This document shows, one piece after another, positions 36,205-44,915 of a DNA stretch of 64,000 bases. Location: positions 62,001 through 126,000 of the forward strand of contig NZ_MBQD01000021.1 of assembly GCF_001693815.1 (NCBI RefSeq), written 5' to 3'. Below the pieces are notes generated by a model, which was given only the letters and a program-made list of their open reading frames with translations, did no database searches and was not told the origin of the DNA. Numbering within the stretch: position 1 is the first letter of the stretch; each line of letters opens with the position of its first letter. A program made the position numbers and the translations under genes. The DNA is from Tessaracoccus lapidicaptus. GTDB lineage: Bacteria > Actinomycetota > Actinomycetes > Propionibacteriales > Propionibacteriaceae.

Positions 36205-37263
36205 TCACTCGTAGAGGTTCGCGGCGATCTCGGGATCGTCGATGTTGGTGGCGTCGTACCAGGCGAAGCCGGAGTCGATGACCTTCGGCAGCTCCTGGCC
36301 GTCGATGGCCTTGATGGCCGCCACGACGGTCTCGTAGCCCATCTTCACCGGCGACTGGGTGATGGCACCCGCCATGTCACCGTTGCGGATGGCGTCGAGC
36401 TGAGCCTTGCCCGAGTCGAAACCGACCACCACGACGTCGGCGCCGGACTCCACGGCGCCCTGCAGGGTGCCGATGGCCGAGGCCTCGTTGGAGCCGTAGA
36501 TGCCCGCGATGTCGGGGTTGGCCTGGATGATGGCCTTGGCGGTGTTGGCGGCGAGGCCGACCTCGAACGCGTACTGCGGCTCAAGCAGCTTCACGTCGGG
36601 GGCGTTCTCCTGCATCCACTCCTGGAAGCCCTCACAGCGCTGCTTGCCGGTGGCAGAGGTCTGGTCGTGGCAGACCAGGCCGACGGTGCCCTCGTTGCCG
36701 ATGAGCTCCGCCATGTTCTTGGCGGCCTCGGCGGCGGCGGCGCGGTTGTCGGTCGAGACCGTGGTCAGCGGGATGTCCGAGTCGACGCCGGAGTCGAAGG
36801 CGATGATCGGGATGTTCGCCGCCTGGATCTCCTCCAGGACCGGGCCGGCTGCGCCGGAGTCGAGTGCGGCGAAGCCGATGGCGGCCGGCTGCGACTGCAG
36901 GGCGGTGCGCAGCTGGTCGAGCTGCTGCGTGACGGCCTGCTCGTTCTCGGGGCCGACGAACTCGACCTTGTAGTTGAACTCCTCGCCGGCCTGCTCGGCG
37001 CCCTGCTTCACTGCCTGCCAGAAGCGGTGCTGGAAGCCCTTGCTCACGAGGTAGATGGTCTGGGTGCCGTCACCCATGGGGATATCGCCCTCGGCGGGGG
37101 CGGAGGACTCGGCGGGCGCCGACGATTCGGCCGGGGCCGAGGAGCTGGCGGAGGTCTCGGCCGGGGCCGGAGCCGACGACGTCGTGGTGGCCGAGGTGGA
37201 GCAGGCGGTGAGGCCCAGTGCGAGCACTGACGACATTGCCAGTGCGGAGCGCAACATGCGCAT
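36205..37263 (-). CDS. ABC transporter sugar-binding lipoprotein (fucose-type operon)
   Basis: 352 residues from ATG 37263, with GAAAGG upstream. Signal MRMLRSALAMSSVLALG and lipobox LTAC, then a repeated SAPAE tether, then the periplasmic-binding fold (IYLVSKGFQHRFWQAVKQGA, GFDSGKAQLDAIRNGDM). It lies third in the operon after the ATPase and permease genes and supplies substrate to them, probably L-fucose or D-arabinose from the enzymes encoded next. Confidence 0.93.
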   Translation of the reverse strand: MRMLRSALAMSSVLALGLTACSTSATTTSSAPAPAETSASSSAPAESSAPAESSAPAEGDIPMGDGTQTIYLVSKGFQHRFWQAVKQGAEQAGEEFNYKVEFVGPENEQAVTQQLDQLRTALQSQPAAIGFAALDSGAAGPVLEEIQAANIPIIAFDSGVDSDIPLTTVSTDNRAAAAEAAKNMAELIGNEGTVGLVCHDQTSATGKQRCEGFQEWMQENAPDVKLLEPQYAFEVGLAANTAKAIIQANPDIAGIYGSNEASAIGTLQGAVESGADVVVVGFDSGKAQLDAIRNGDMAGAITQSPVKMGYETVVAAIKAIDGQELPKVIDSGFAWYDATNIDDPEIAANLYE

Positions 37264-37325
37264 GGCGGTTTTCCTTTCGGTTGTGGGAGGACCGCCCTCC
37301 CGGATGGGGTGTGGTGGTGGGTGGA

Positions 37326-38330
37326 CTAGACGGCCGACGCGCGCTGACGGCGCAGGATGTCGGCGTAGACGGCGAGCAGGACGACGATGCCGGTGACGAC
37401 GAGCTGCCACTGCTGGGCGACGCCCATCATCTGCAGGCCGACGGTCAGCGTCATCATGAGCAGGGCGCCCATCATGGTGCCGACGATGTTGGCCCGGCCG
37501 CCCGACAGCGAGGTGCCGCCGATGACGACCGCCGCGATGACCTGCAGCTCCATGCCGAGGCCCTCGGCGGGCTGCACGAAGCCGAACCGGCCGGAGTAGA
37601 GGATGGCGCCGAAGGCGGTGAAGATGCCGGCGGTGACGTAGACGAGCGCCTTCCAGAACTTCACGTTGATGCCCGACAGGCGCGTCGCCTCCTCGTTGGA
37701 GCCGATGGCCAGCGCGTAGCGCCCGAGCAGCGTCTTGCCGAGGATGACAGCCGCGATGATGCCGAGGATGACGAAGATCAGCGCCGCGTTGGACAGGAAC
37801 GGGATGATGCGGCCGTTCGAGATCGCCGAGTAGTCCGGGTTGGCGATCTTGATGCTGGAGGCGTTGGAGATGATGAGCGACAGTCCTCGCGTCACCATCA
37901 TCATCGCCAGCGTCGCGATGAACGGCGGGATGTGCAGGTAGGCGATGAGCAGGCCGTTGACCAGGCCCATCACCGCGCCCACGATCAACACCAGCAGCAG
38001 GCCCAGCCCGAGCGGCAGGTTCATGAACTCCGCCGACATGAACACGCCCGCCATGACGGCCGAGAACGTCATACCGGTGCCGACAGAGAGGTCGATGCCG
38101 CCCGTGCCGATGACGAACGTCGCCCCGAGGGCCATGGTGCCGATCGCCGCGGCCTGCAGCAGGATGTTCGGGATCACGACACCCGCGCTGAAGTTCGGCG
38201 CGAAGATCATAAAGAACACGAACACCACGATCAGCGCGGCGAACACGAACAGCTGCTGGAGAGATGACCTGATGAACTGCTGCACCCGCGACTGCTCGGC
38301 GGGGGCGGCGTTGGTGGCGACGGTGCTCAC
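37326..38330 (-). CDS. ABC transporter permease, RbsC type
   Basis: 334 residues, GTG overlapping the ATPase stop. Hydrophobic helices throughout; signature GTGGIDLSVGTGMTFSAVMA near 80 and VIAAVVIGGTSLSGG near 265. Cytoplasmic-membrane component of the fucose-operon importer. Confidence 0.93.
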   Translation of the reverse strand: MSTVATNAAPAEQSRVQQFIRSSLQQLFVFAALIVVFVFFMIFAPNFSAGVVIPNILLQAAAIGTMALGATFVIGTGGIDLSVGTGMTFSAVMAGVFMSAEFMNLPLGLGLLLVLIVGAVMGLVNGLLIAYLHIPPFIATLAMMMVTRGLSLIISNASSIKIANPDYSAISNGRIIPFLSNAALIFVILGIIAAVILGKTLLGRYALAIGSNEEATRLSGINVKFWKALVYVTAGIFTAFGAILYSGRFGFVQPAEGLGMELQVIAAVVIGGTSLSGGRANIVGTMMGALLMMTLTVGLQMMGVAQQWQLVVTGIVVLLAVYADILRRQRASAV

Positions 38331-39844
38331 GCTGCGTTTCCTTTCAACTGAGCCTTGCCGACGGTGGCGAGCTCCATGATGTTTTCCTGAGTGGCGTCCG
38401 CGTTGTCGAGGAAGCCGGTGATGTGCCCGTGCGCCATGACGGCGATGCGGTGGGACACGCGCAGCACCTCCGGCAGCTCGGACGAGATGACGATGATGGC
38501 CTTGCCCTGCGTCGACAACTGCTCGATGAGGTTGTAGATCTCCTCCTTGGCGCCGACATCGATGCCACGGGTGGGCTCGTCGAAGATGAGCACGTCACAG
38601 TTGCGCACCAGCCACTTGGCGATGACGACCTTCTGCTGATTGCCGCCCGACAGTTTGCCGAGCAGCTGATTGACACTCGGGGTCTTCACGCGGAGCTTCT
38701 GCGAGTACTCGGTGCCGACGGTCTTGATCTTGCCGTCGAGGATGAACCCGCCGATGTGGAAGTCCTTCATCGCCGCCATCGCGGTGTTCGCCTTGACGTC
38801 CTGGTCGAGGAGCACGCCGAACTGCTTGCGGTCCTCGGACAGATAGCCGATCCCCGAGCGCACGGCATCGGCCGCGTTGCGGATCGGGACCTTCTTGCCG
38901 TGCAGGAAGATCTCGCCGCCGGTGCGGGGGTCGGCGCCGAAGACGGCTCGCGCCACCTCGGTGCGGCCGGCACCCATGAGACCCGCGAACCCCAGGACCT
39001 CACCCTTGCGCACCTCGAACGAGACGTCACGCAGCAGCTTCTTGGTGTTGAGGCCCTGGACCTTGAGGACGACCTCGTCCGACTCCGGCATCGTGCGCGG
39101 GCGGGCGTCGCCCGAGACCTCGCGCCCGACCATCATCGAAATGATCTCGCGCATCTCGACTTCCTTGGTCACGACGGTGCCGATGTACTGGCCGTCACGC
39201 AGGACGGACACGCGGTCCGTGATCTCCTCGATCTCCGGCATGCGGTGCGAGATGTAGATCAGGCCCGTCTCCGGCGTGACGAAGTCGCGGATCATGCCGA
39301 ACAGCGCATCGGTCTCCGCGAGGGTGAGCGCCGCCGTCGGCTCGTCCATGACGAGGATCCGCGAGTCGTAGGACAGCGCCCTGGCGATCTCCACCATCTG
39401 CTGGCGCGCCACCGACAGATCCCGGACGTACGCCTTGGGATTCAGGCGCATGCCGAGCCGGTCGAAGAGGTCCGCGGCCTGCGCGTTGAGCTTCGCGTCG
39501 TCGACGAACCCGGCCCGATGGCTCCCGGGACGGCCGAGGAACAGGTTCTGGGCCACCGTGAGGTCGGGCACCATGTTGAGTTCCTGATGGATGATGCTGA
39601 GTCCGAGGTCGCGGGCGTGGTTGGTGTTGCGCACCTCGACCTTCTTGCCCTGGAGCCAGATCTCGGCTCCGGGGTCCGGTGTGTAGATCCCGGTGAGGAT
39701 CTTCATGAGGGTCGACTTGCCTGCGCCGTTCTCGCCGCAGAGGCCGAGCACCTCCCCCGCGTTGAGGTCGAGGTGGACATTACTCAGCGCCTTCACGCCG
39801 GGGAACGTCTTGGAGACGTTCTTCAGCTCTAGAAGTGTGGTCAC
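38327..39844 (-). CDS. ABC transporter ATPase with two nucleotide-binding domains (RbsA type)
   Basis: 505 residues from GTG 39844, with GAAGGAG upstream; the longer upstream frame crosses the promoter and is rejected. The N-terminal domain has GENGAGKST and ILVMDEPTAAL. The C-terminal domain has a degenerate Walker A GLMGAGRTE, an intact signature LSGGNQQK and LIFDEPTRGID, as usual for RbsA/MglA proteins. First gene of the fucose-type operon. Confidence 0.95.
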   Translation of the reverse strand: MTTLLELKNVSKTFPGVKALSNVHLDLNAGEVLGLCGENGAGKSTLMKILTGIYTPDPGAEIWLQGKKVEVRNTNHARDLGLSIIHQELNMVPDLTVAQNLFLGRPGSHRAGFVDDAKLNAQAADLFDRLGMRLNPKAYVRDLSVARQQMVEIARALSYDSRILVMDEPTAALTLAETDALFGMIRDFVTPETGLIYISHRMPEIEEITDRVSVLRDGQYIGTVVTKEVEMREIISMMVGREVSGDARPRTMPESDEVVLKVQGLNTKKLLRDVSFEVRKGEVLGFAGLMGAGRTEVARAVFGADPRTGGEIFLHGKKVPIRNAADAVRSGIGYLSEDRKQFGVLLDQDVKANTAMAAMKDFHIGGFILDGKIKTVGTEYSQKLRVKTPSVNQLLGKLSGGNQQKVVIAKWLVRNCDVLIFDEPTRGIDVGAKEEIYNLIEQLSTQGKAIIVISSELPEVLRVSHRIAVMAHGHITGFLDNADATQENIMELATVGKAQLKGNAA

Positions 39845-39901
39845 GAGTACTCCTTCGTACGTGCTGAACGAGCCCTCCGGTGGCCCTCGTTCAGCAGCGA
39901 T

Positions 39902-39919
39902 GTTAACGCTATCGCAAAC
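39902..39919. promoter_or_regulatory. Candidate LacI operator before the fucose-type operon
   Basis: GTTAACGCTATCGCAAAC is an imperfect 18-bp palindrome (12 of 18 positions symmetric, outer GTT/AAC and inner CG-TA-CG) 58 bp ahead of the ATPase start. It is a plausible site for the LacI protein encoded within the operon. Confidence 0.45.
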
Positions 39920-39961
39920 CATCGCCCCTGCCTAGCGCCGTTATGCAACTGTGATGATGCG

Positions 39962-39982
39962 ATACCCACGGGGGTATATGAT
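39962..39982 (+). promoter_or_regulatory. Second ATACCC-N4-GGGTAT operator and -10 box
   Basis: ATACCCACGGGGGTAT (39962-39977) matches the site at 26009 in both arms and overlaps TATGAT (39977-39982). The -10 lies seven bases before the ATG at 39990, so the mRNA is probably leaderless. Points to shared persulfide-responsive control. Confidence 0.65.
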
Positions 39983-39989
39983 TGGGCCC

Positions 39990-40340
39990 ATGAACCTACG
40001 TATGACCCTGCTTGCCCTGGTGATGTCCGTCGCCGCCCTGCTGGGCCTGGCCGGCTGCTCGTCCAGCGAAACCGACGCCGCCCTGACCGCCATCGAGTCC
40101 GGCGCCACGGTGATCGACGTCCGCACGCCCGCCGAGTACGACAGCGGCCATGTCGACGGCGCGCTCAACATCGACGTCCAGGCCCCTGACTTCGCCGAGA
40201 AGGTGGGCGAACTGCCCAAGGACGAGACCTACGTCGTCTACTGCCGATCCGGCAACCGCTCCGCCGCGGCGATCGACATCATGGAGGACCTGGGCTTCAC
40301 CGACCTCATCGACGGCGGTGCCTACTCCTCCCTCTCCTGA
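39990..40340 (+). CDS. Rhodanese-domain lipoprotein
   Basis: 116 residues from ATG 39990. Signal peptide ends GLAGC (lipobox), so the rhodanese domain faces outside the membrane. IDVRTPAEYDSGHVDGA and the catalytic loop VVYCRSGNRS are intact. Shares an operator motif with the cytoplasmic persulfide operon at 26053, suggesting an extracytoplasmic arm of sulfane-sulfur handling. Confidence 0.92.
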   Translation: MNLRMTLLALVMSVAALLGLAGCSSSETDAALTAIESGATVIDVRTPAEYDSGHVDGALNIDVQAPDFAEKVGELPKDETYVVYCRSGNRSAAAIDIMEDLGFTDLIDGGAYSSLS

Positions 40341-40353
40341 CCCCTTAAGCGCG

Positions 40354-40387
40354 AACGTGGCCGGCCCCCGAAGGGACCGGCCACGTT
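40354..40387. terminator. Bidirectional terminator between rhodanese lipoprotein and fba
   Basis: Eleven-bp stem AACGTGGCCGG/CCGGCCACGTT (arms 40354-40364 and 40377-40387), extended by CG/TTCG, between convergent stops. Confidence 0.8.
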
Positions 40388-40410
40388 TCGTGTAGCGGGA
40401 GAGACTCAGC

Positions 40411-41439
40411 TCACTTGGCGCCCATGGTGGTGCCGGCGGAGCGGAGGTTCTGGCATGCCTCGACGATGCGGGCGGCCATGCCGGCCTCGGCCAGCTTGCC
40501 CCAGGCGCGCGGGTCGTAGGCCTTCTTGTTGCCGACCTCGCCGTCGACCTTCAGCACGCCGTCGTAGTTGCGGAACATGTGCTCCACGACGGGGCGGGTG
40601 AAGGCGTACTGCGTGTCGGTGTCGATGTTCATCTTGATGACACCGAAGTCCACCGCGTCGGAGATCTCCTGCGGGGTGGAGCCCGAGCCACCGTGGAACA
40701 CGAGGTCGAACGGCTTGTCCTTGCCGTACTTCGCGCCGACGGCGTCCTGGATCTCCTTGAGGACCTCGGGGCGCAGCTTGACGGCGCCCGGCTTGTACAC
40801 GCCGTGCACGTTGCCGAAGGTCAGGGCCGTCATGTAGCGACCCTTCTCACCGAGCCCGAGCACCTCAGCGGTGCGCATGCCGTCCTCGATGGTGGTGTAG
40901 AGCTTGTCGTTGATCTCGGCGGAGACGCCGTCCTCTTCGCCGCCGACGACGCCGACCTCGATCTCGAGGATGATGTTGGCAGCCTTGGTGAGGGCGAGCA
41001 GCTCGTCAGCGATCTGCAGGTTCTCCTCCATGGGCACGGCCGAGCCGTCCCACATGTGCGACTGGAACAGGGGCAGCTCGCCGCGCTTCACGCGCTCGGC
41101 CGAGATGGCGAGCAGCGGACGCACGAAGGAGTCGAGCTTGTCCTTGGGGCAGTGGTCCGTGTGGAGCGCGATCTGCACGGAGTAGTTCTTGGCGACCTCC
41201 TGCGCGTACGCGGCGAGCGCGACGGCACCGGTGACCTTGTCCTTGATCGTCGAACCCGAGGCGTACTCGGCGCCGCCGGTCGAGACCTGGATGATGCCGT
41301 CAGAGCCAGCCTCCGCGAAACCCTGGATGGCAGCGGTCACGGTCTGCGACGAGGTGATGTTGATGGCGGGGTAGGCGAACTTGCCGGCCTTCGCCCGGTC
41401 GAGCATCTCGGCATAGACCTCGGGGGTTGCAATGGGCAT
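40411..41439 (-). CDS. fba: Class II fructose-bisphosphate aldolase
   Basis: 342 residues. ALHTDHCPKDKL (zinc His and catalytic Asp), LEIEVGVVGGEEDG, NVHGVYKPG and VFHGGSGST (zinc His, Gly-rich phosphate loop) are the class IIA signature. Zinc-dependent cleavage or formation of fructose 1,6-bisphosphate in glycolysis and gluconeogenesis. It stands alone with its own terminator. Not a substitute for fuculose aldolase. Confidence 0.96.
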   Translation of the reverse strand: MPIATPEVYAEMLDRAKAGKFAYPAINITSSQTVTAAIQGFAEAGSDGIIQVSTGGAEYASGSTIKDKVTGAVALAAYAQEVAKNYSVQIALHTDHCPKDKLDSFVRPLLAISAERVKRGELPLFQSHMWDGSAVPMEENLQIADELLALTKAANIILEIEVGVVGGEEDGVSAEINDKLYTTIEDGMRTAEVLGLGEKGRYMTALTFGNVHGVYKPGAVKLRPEVLKEIQDAVGAKYGKDKPFDLVFHGGSGSTPQEISDAVDFGVIKMNIDTDTQYAFTRPVVEHMFRNYDGVLKVDGEVGNKKAYDPRAWGKLAEAGMAARIVEACQNLRSAGTTMGAK

Positions 41440-41541
41440 GGATGCCTCTTTTCTGGGTCGAGACTTCAGGTGTGCCCAAGACTATCGCCTAGCCCTCCCC
41501 GGAGGGAGGGTGGGGTCCGCAGCGGTGGACCTCCCGCGGGC

Positions 41542-42081
41542 TCAGAGGACGCGGTCCAGGGCCGTGACGTCGAGGTGCACGCGGCCCAGGGAGTAGGCCC
41601 GCACCGCCGAGTCGATGACCGAGGCCGAGGCGTCGAGGAAGCTCAGCGGCACGCCGGCCACGCGCGCGCCGTCGACCTCCAGCGCGACGGCGGGGCCGGC
41701 CCCGAACCCGCCTCCGACCAGCCGCAGGGCGCTGACGTCGTCCCAGCGCACGCGCGGGTGCGGTGGCTCGACGAACTCGATGCCGTGCGGGTCGAGGTAG
41801 AAGGCCACGCCGTCGTGGATGCGGGCGAGGTCACGCTTGGCGCGCTGGAGCCCGACGACGGACAGGACGAGCCAGAACGCCGAGGACCCGACCCAGAGCA
41901 CGACCATGGCGATGGTCCATTCGCGCGACCAGTCGCGGCCGATCGTCAGCACGAGCACCGCCAGGATGGCCAGCGAGATGACCGTCGAGATGATGCGCCA
42001 GCGCAGGGCCCCGCGCTTCTGCGCCACGCGGGCCGCCGTCGGCAGGGGGGTCAGGCCCACGGCGAATCGCTCTGGCTGCAT
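41542..42081 (-). CDS. Small membrane protein with PH-like C-terminal region
   Basis: 179 residues from ATG 42081; a GTG three codons upstream is equally possible. Two hydrophobic helices (ISTVISLAILAVLVLTIG and WTIAMVVLWVGSSAFWLVL) precede a soluble part containing LDPHGIEFVEPPHPRVRWDDV, the strand pattern of bacterial PH-like domains. No function assigned. Separated by only 25 bp from the next minus-strand gene, but no link is evident. Confidence 0.7.
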   Translation of the reverse strand: MQPERFAVGLTPLPTAARVAQKRGALRWRIISTVISLAILAVLVLTIGRDWSREWTIAMVVLWVGSSAFWLVLSVVGLQRAKRDLARIHDGVAFYLDPHGIEFVEPPHPRVRWDDVSALRLVGGGFGAGPAVALEVDGARVAGVPLSFLDASASVIDSAVRAYSLGRVHLDVTALDRVL

Positions 42082-42106
42082 GCCGCCCACGATAGCGGCC
42101 GCGGAC

Positions 42107-42979
42107 TCAGCGCTGAGGAACGGAGACGTCGCGCGTTGATGCCCAGGGGCCGAGTAGCCGCAAGGTGTCGGCGTCGCGGGAACCCGGTGCCGCAGTCAGG
42201 ACGGTCATTTGGGCGCCCGGTTGGCCGACGAGATCCAACCCGTCGAAGTGCAGTTCCATGTCGCCGACCGCATGGTGCCGATACCGCTTCGTTCCCGACT
42301 CGTGCTGCCAGACGTCGTGCTGACCCCAGAGACGCCGGAAGGTCTCGGAGCGGGTGGACAGTTCGCCGACCAGGTCCTGGAGCGCGCTGGCGTGGGGGTC
42401 GCGGCCGGCTTCGGTCCGCAGCATGGCGACATTGACGGCGGCAGCTTTCTCCCAGTCCGGGTAGAACGTCTGTGACCCCGGGTCGAGGAAGAGGTAGCGG
42501 GCGAAGTTCGGCGGACGTGAGCCGGCGTTGGCGATCATCTCGTCCATGAGCGCCCCACCCAACGCGTTCCACGCCAGGAGGTCGGTCCGCCCGTTGCCGA
42601 TCATGGCGACGGCCGATGCCATGGAGTCGAGCACCCACTGGATGCTCGGCGAGGGGCGCCACCGGTCCAGAGGCCGCCCTCTGCGCCTCGGGGCTCCGTC
42701 GCCGGCCTGACGGGCCAGACGATGCAGGTGCTCACGCTCGGCGTCGTCCATGAGCAACGCCCGCGCCAAAGCGTCGAGGACGGCCGTCGACGCCCCCGCG
42801 ATGGCGCCCCGCTCCAGCCGGGAGTAGTACTCGACGCTGACGCCGGCCAGCGTCGCCGCCTCGCTTCGCCGCAGGCCGGGGACCCGACGCCCTCCCATGC
42901 GCGGCAGTCCGACCATCTCCGGTTCCACTCGCGCCCTCCGCGACATCAGGAACTCGCGCACCTCAGACCGGTTGTCCAT
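42107..42979 (-). CDS. XRE-family regulator with MmyB-like ligand domain
   Basis: 290 residues. N-terminal HTH (MGGRRVPGLRRSEAATLAGVS followed by YYSRLERG), then the MmyB-like PAS-type domain with LAWNALGGALM and FLDPGSQTFYPDWEKAA. This actinobacterial family regulates adjacent oxidoreductases and probably binds a small lipid or aromatic. No neighbouring target is obvious. Confidence 0.9.
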   Translation of the reverse strand: MDNRSEVREFLMSRRARVEPEMVGLPRMGGRRVPGLRRSEAATLAGVSVEYYSRLERGAIAGASTAVLDALARALLMDDAEREHLHRLARQAGDGAPRRRGRPLDRWRPSPSIQWVLDSMASAVAMIGNGRTDLLAWNALGGALMDEMIANAGSRPPNFARYLFLDPGSQTFYPDWEKAAAVNVAMLRTEAGRDPHASALQDLVGELSTRSETFRRLWGQHDVWQHESGTKRYRHHAVGDMELHFDGLDLVGQPGAQMTVLTAAPGSRDADTLRLLGPWASTRDVSVPQR

Positions 42980-43080
42980 GTCGCCAGGGTAGGCCGGTCA
43001 GCACGGCGGAGGGATACCCTGCCAGGGCACGTCACACCCGGGACTCCCCCTTTCGCCTGCGCTCGCGTGCACTGGTAGGC

Positions 43081-43491
43081 ATGAGCCGAATCACGATGTC
43101 CCTCCTGGCCATGGCCGTCACACTCGTCACGACGTCCTGCGCCGCCTTCCCGGAGGTGTCCGCCGTCCCGCAGTCGACAGTGAGGATCCATGCAGGATCC
43201 GACGTCGTCCTGCCGGGGACCCTGCGGTTCGCCGACCGCATGGGCACCGCCCACGTCGCCCCTCTCCCGGCTCCCCTCTCCCTCGATGAGGCTCGGCGGC
43301 TCACGGCTCCTGAGGCGGGGGATGTCGGCTACGCGCCTGAGGCGCAGGCGCTCGTCGTGTTCCTCCATGACCGTCGAGGCACGGGCGGCGAGGAACTCCT
43401 AGCCGTCGGGCGCGTGACCTCCGGCCTCGATGACCTCGCCGGCTGCGTGCAGGACTGCCTGGTTGCGCTTGTGCCTACGGTCAACGACTGA
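43081..43491 (+). CDS. Small secreted lipoprotein, possible cyclophilin-like fold
   Basis: 136 residues. Signal MSRITMSLLAMAVTLVTTSC with lipobox TTSC. The mature part has LTAPEAGDVGYAPEAQALVVFLHD, reminiscent of the cyclophilin-like small-domain family (pattern GD-Y-P-L-F). A pair of Cys in GCVQDC near the C-terminus could form a disulfide. Convergent and overlapping by 11 bp with the SpoU gene. Function unknown. Confidence 0.65.
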   Translation: MSRITMSLLAMAVTLVTTSCAAFPEVSAVPQSTVRIHAGSDVVLPGTLRFADRMGTAHVAPLPAPLSLDEARRLTAPEAGDVGYAPEAQALVVFLHDRRGTGGEELLAVGRVTSGLDDLAGCVQDCLVALVPTVND

Positions 43492-44128
43492 GGGGCGGCG
43501 TCGGCGCGGAGTGCTGGAGCGACCAGTGGTACATCGCGATGGCGGCGGCGGCCCCTGCGTTCATCGAGCGGGTCGAGCCGCGCTGCGTGATCGCGACGAG
43601 CCGCTCGCAGCCGGCGACCATGGCGTCGGTCAGGCCCGGGCCCTCGGACCCGAACACCAGGCAGCACCGCTCCGGCAGTCGGGCGGTCTCCAGCGGGACC
43701 GATCCTGGCAGGTTGTCCACCCCGATCGGCGTGAGCCCCTCCCCTGCCAGGTGGGCCAGAAGGGCGGCCTCGTCGTCGTGGTGGAGGACGTGGAGGTAGC
43801 GGTCGGTGACCATGGCGCCGCGGCGGTTCCATCGCCGGCGGCCCACGATGTGCACCGCCGCGACGTTGAAGGCGTTGGCGGTGCGGACGATGGACCCGAT
43901 GTTGAAGTCGTGCTCCCAGTTCTGGATGGCCACGTGCAGCGGCACGCGCGTGCGATCCAGATCGGCGACGATCGCCTCCATCCGCCAGTAGCGGTAGCGG
44001 TCGACCACATTGCGGCGGTCGCCCTCGGCCAGCAGCGCCGGGTCCAGGCGGTCGTCGTCGGGCCACGGCTCGGGGTGCGGACCCACGCCGACGGTGGGCG
44101 CGGTGGGGTCGTCGACGGTCTCGGTCAC
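43481..44128 (-). CDS. SpoU/TrmH-family RNA 2'-O-ribose methyltransferase
   Basis: 215 residues from GTG. SPOUT knot motifs: 1, NIGSIVRTANAF; 2, LVFGSEGPGLTDAM; 3, STRSMNAGAAAAIAMY. AdoMet-dependent methylation of a tRNA or rRNA ribose; target not inferable. Confidence 0.93.
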   Translation of the reverse strand: MTETVDDPTAPTVGVGPHPEPWPDDDRLDPALLAEGDRRNVVDRYRYWRMEAIVADLDRTRVPLHVAIQNWEHDFNIGSIVRTANAFNVAAVHIVGRRRWNRRGAMVTDRYLHVLHHDDEAALLAHLAGEGLTPIGVDNLPGSVPLETARLPERCCLVFGSEGPGLTDAMVAGCERLVAITQRGSTRSMNAGAAAAIAMYHWSLQHSAPTPPLSR

Positions 44129-44171
44129 AGGGCGAGCTTGCCCGCCCCGGCGCGCGGCGGCAACCGGGAGC

Positions 44172-44210
44172 GCGACAGCGCCCCGACCGCGAAGGCCGGG
44201 GCGCTGTCGC
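44172..44210 (-). terminator. Terminator hairpin downstream of yceI
   Basis: Perfect 14-bp GC-rich stem (44172-44185 with 44197-44210) immediately after the YceI-family gene on the minus strand. Confidence 0.75.
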
Positions 44211-44221
44211 CGCGTGGCGGG

Positions 44222-44764
44222 TCAGGCCTGCTGGATGGCCGAGATCTCGACCTCGATGGTGACCTTGTCGGAGACAAGGAAGCCGCCGGTCTCGAGCGCG
44301 GCGTTCCAGGTCAGCCCGAAGTCGGAGCGGTTGACCTGCGTGGAGCCCTCGAAGCCGACGCGGGTGTTGCCGAAGGGGTCCTTGGCCGCGCCCTGGTACT
44401 CGAGCGGGATGGTGATGGAGCGGGTGGTCCCGGCGATGGTCAGGTCACCGGTGACCTCGACGACGTCGCCCTTGACCGCGTAGCCGGTGCCGACGAAGGT
44501 CCAGGTCGGGTACTCCTCGACGTGGAAGAAGTCGGCGGAGCGGACGTGCGCGTCGCGGTCGGCGTTGCGGGTGTTGATGGAGGCGGCGTCGATGGTGACG
44601 GTCAGCTGCGTCGCGGCGGGGTTGGCGGCGTCGACGATGGCCTGGCCCTCGAACTTCTCGAAGGAGCCGCGGACCTTGGTGACCATCGCGTGGCGGGTCA
44701 CGAAGGACAGGGTGCTGTGGGTGGGATCGATGACGTAGGTGCCGTTGAGCTCGTTGAGGTTCAT
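44222..44764 (-). CDS. YceI-family lipid-binding protein
   Basis: 180 residues, no signal peptide. YVIDPTHSTLSFVTRHAMVTKVRGSF and DLTIAGTTRSITIPLEY are the YceI lipocalin-like signature. Family members bind polyisoprenoid or amphiphilic ligands; actinobacterial cytoplasmic versions are often MarR-controlled. A MarR-type palindrome sits on its promoter. Confidence 0.93.
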   Translation of the reverse strand: MNLNELNGTYVIDPTHSTLSFVTRHAMVTKVRGSFEKFEGQAIVDAANPAATQLTVTIDAASINTRNADRDAHVRSADFFHVEEYPTWTFVGTGYAVKGDVVEVTGDLTIAGTTRSITIPLEYQGAAKDPFGNTRVGFEGSTQVNRSDFGLTWNAALETGGFLVSDKVTIEVEISAIQQA

Positions 44765-44795
44765 AGGTGTGGTCCTTTCTTGGCTGTGGACACCA

Positions 44796-44825
44796 CACTA
44801 CGTAGCCCTTGTTGAAATGTCAACT
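44796..44825 (-). promoter_or_regulatory. yceI promoter with MarR-type operator
   Basis: On the minus strand TTGACA (44824-44819), 17 bp, TAGTGT (44801-44796). The -35 is embedded in palindrome GTTGAAATGTCAAC (44812-44825), a typical MarR-family half-site arrangement. Regulator not in window. Confidence 0.5.
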
Positions 44826-44915
44826 AGATGCTTGAAATTCTTCCTTTCCCTGCCTGGGCTCGGGCCCGGCGCCTGCCTCACGTGCCGACGCCTGTCCTTG
44901 AGCGCAGGCGTCACA

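Noticed and set aside
31366-39844. Ribose operon
   Set aside because: The transporter is ribose-type, but the isomerase is clearly FucI and the kinase is FGGY, not PfkB ribokinase.
39845-39922. Longer start for the RbsA-type ATPase
   Set aside because: The extension covers the operator region; GTG 39844 has GAAGGAG and matches the family N-terminus.
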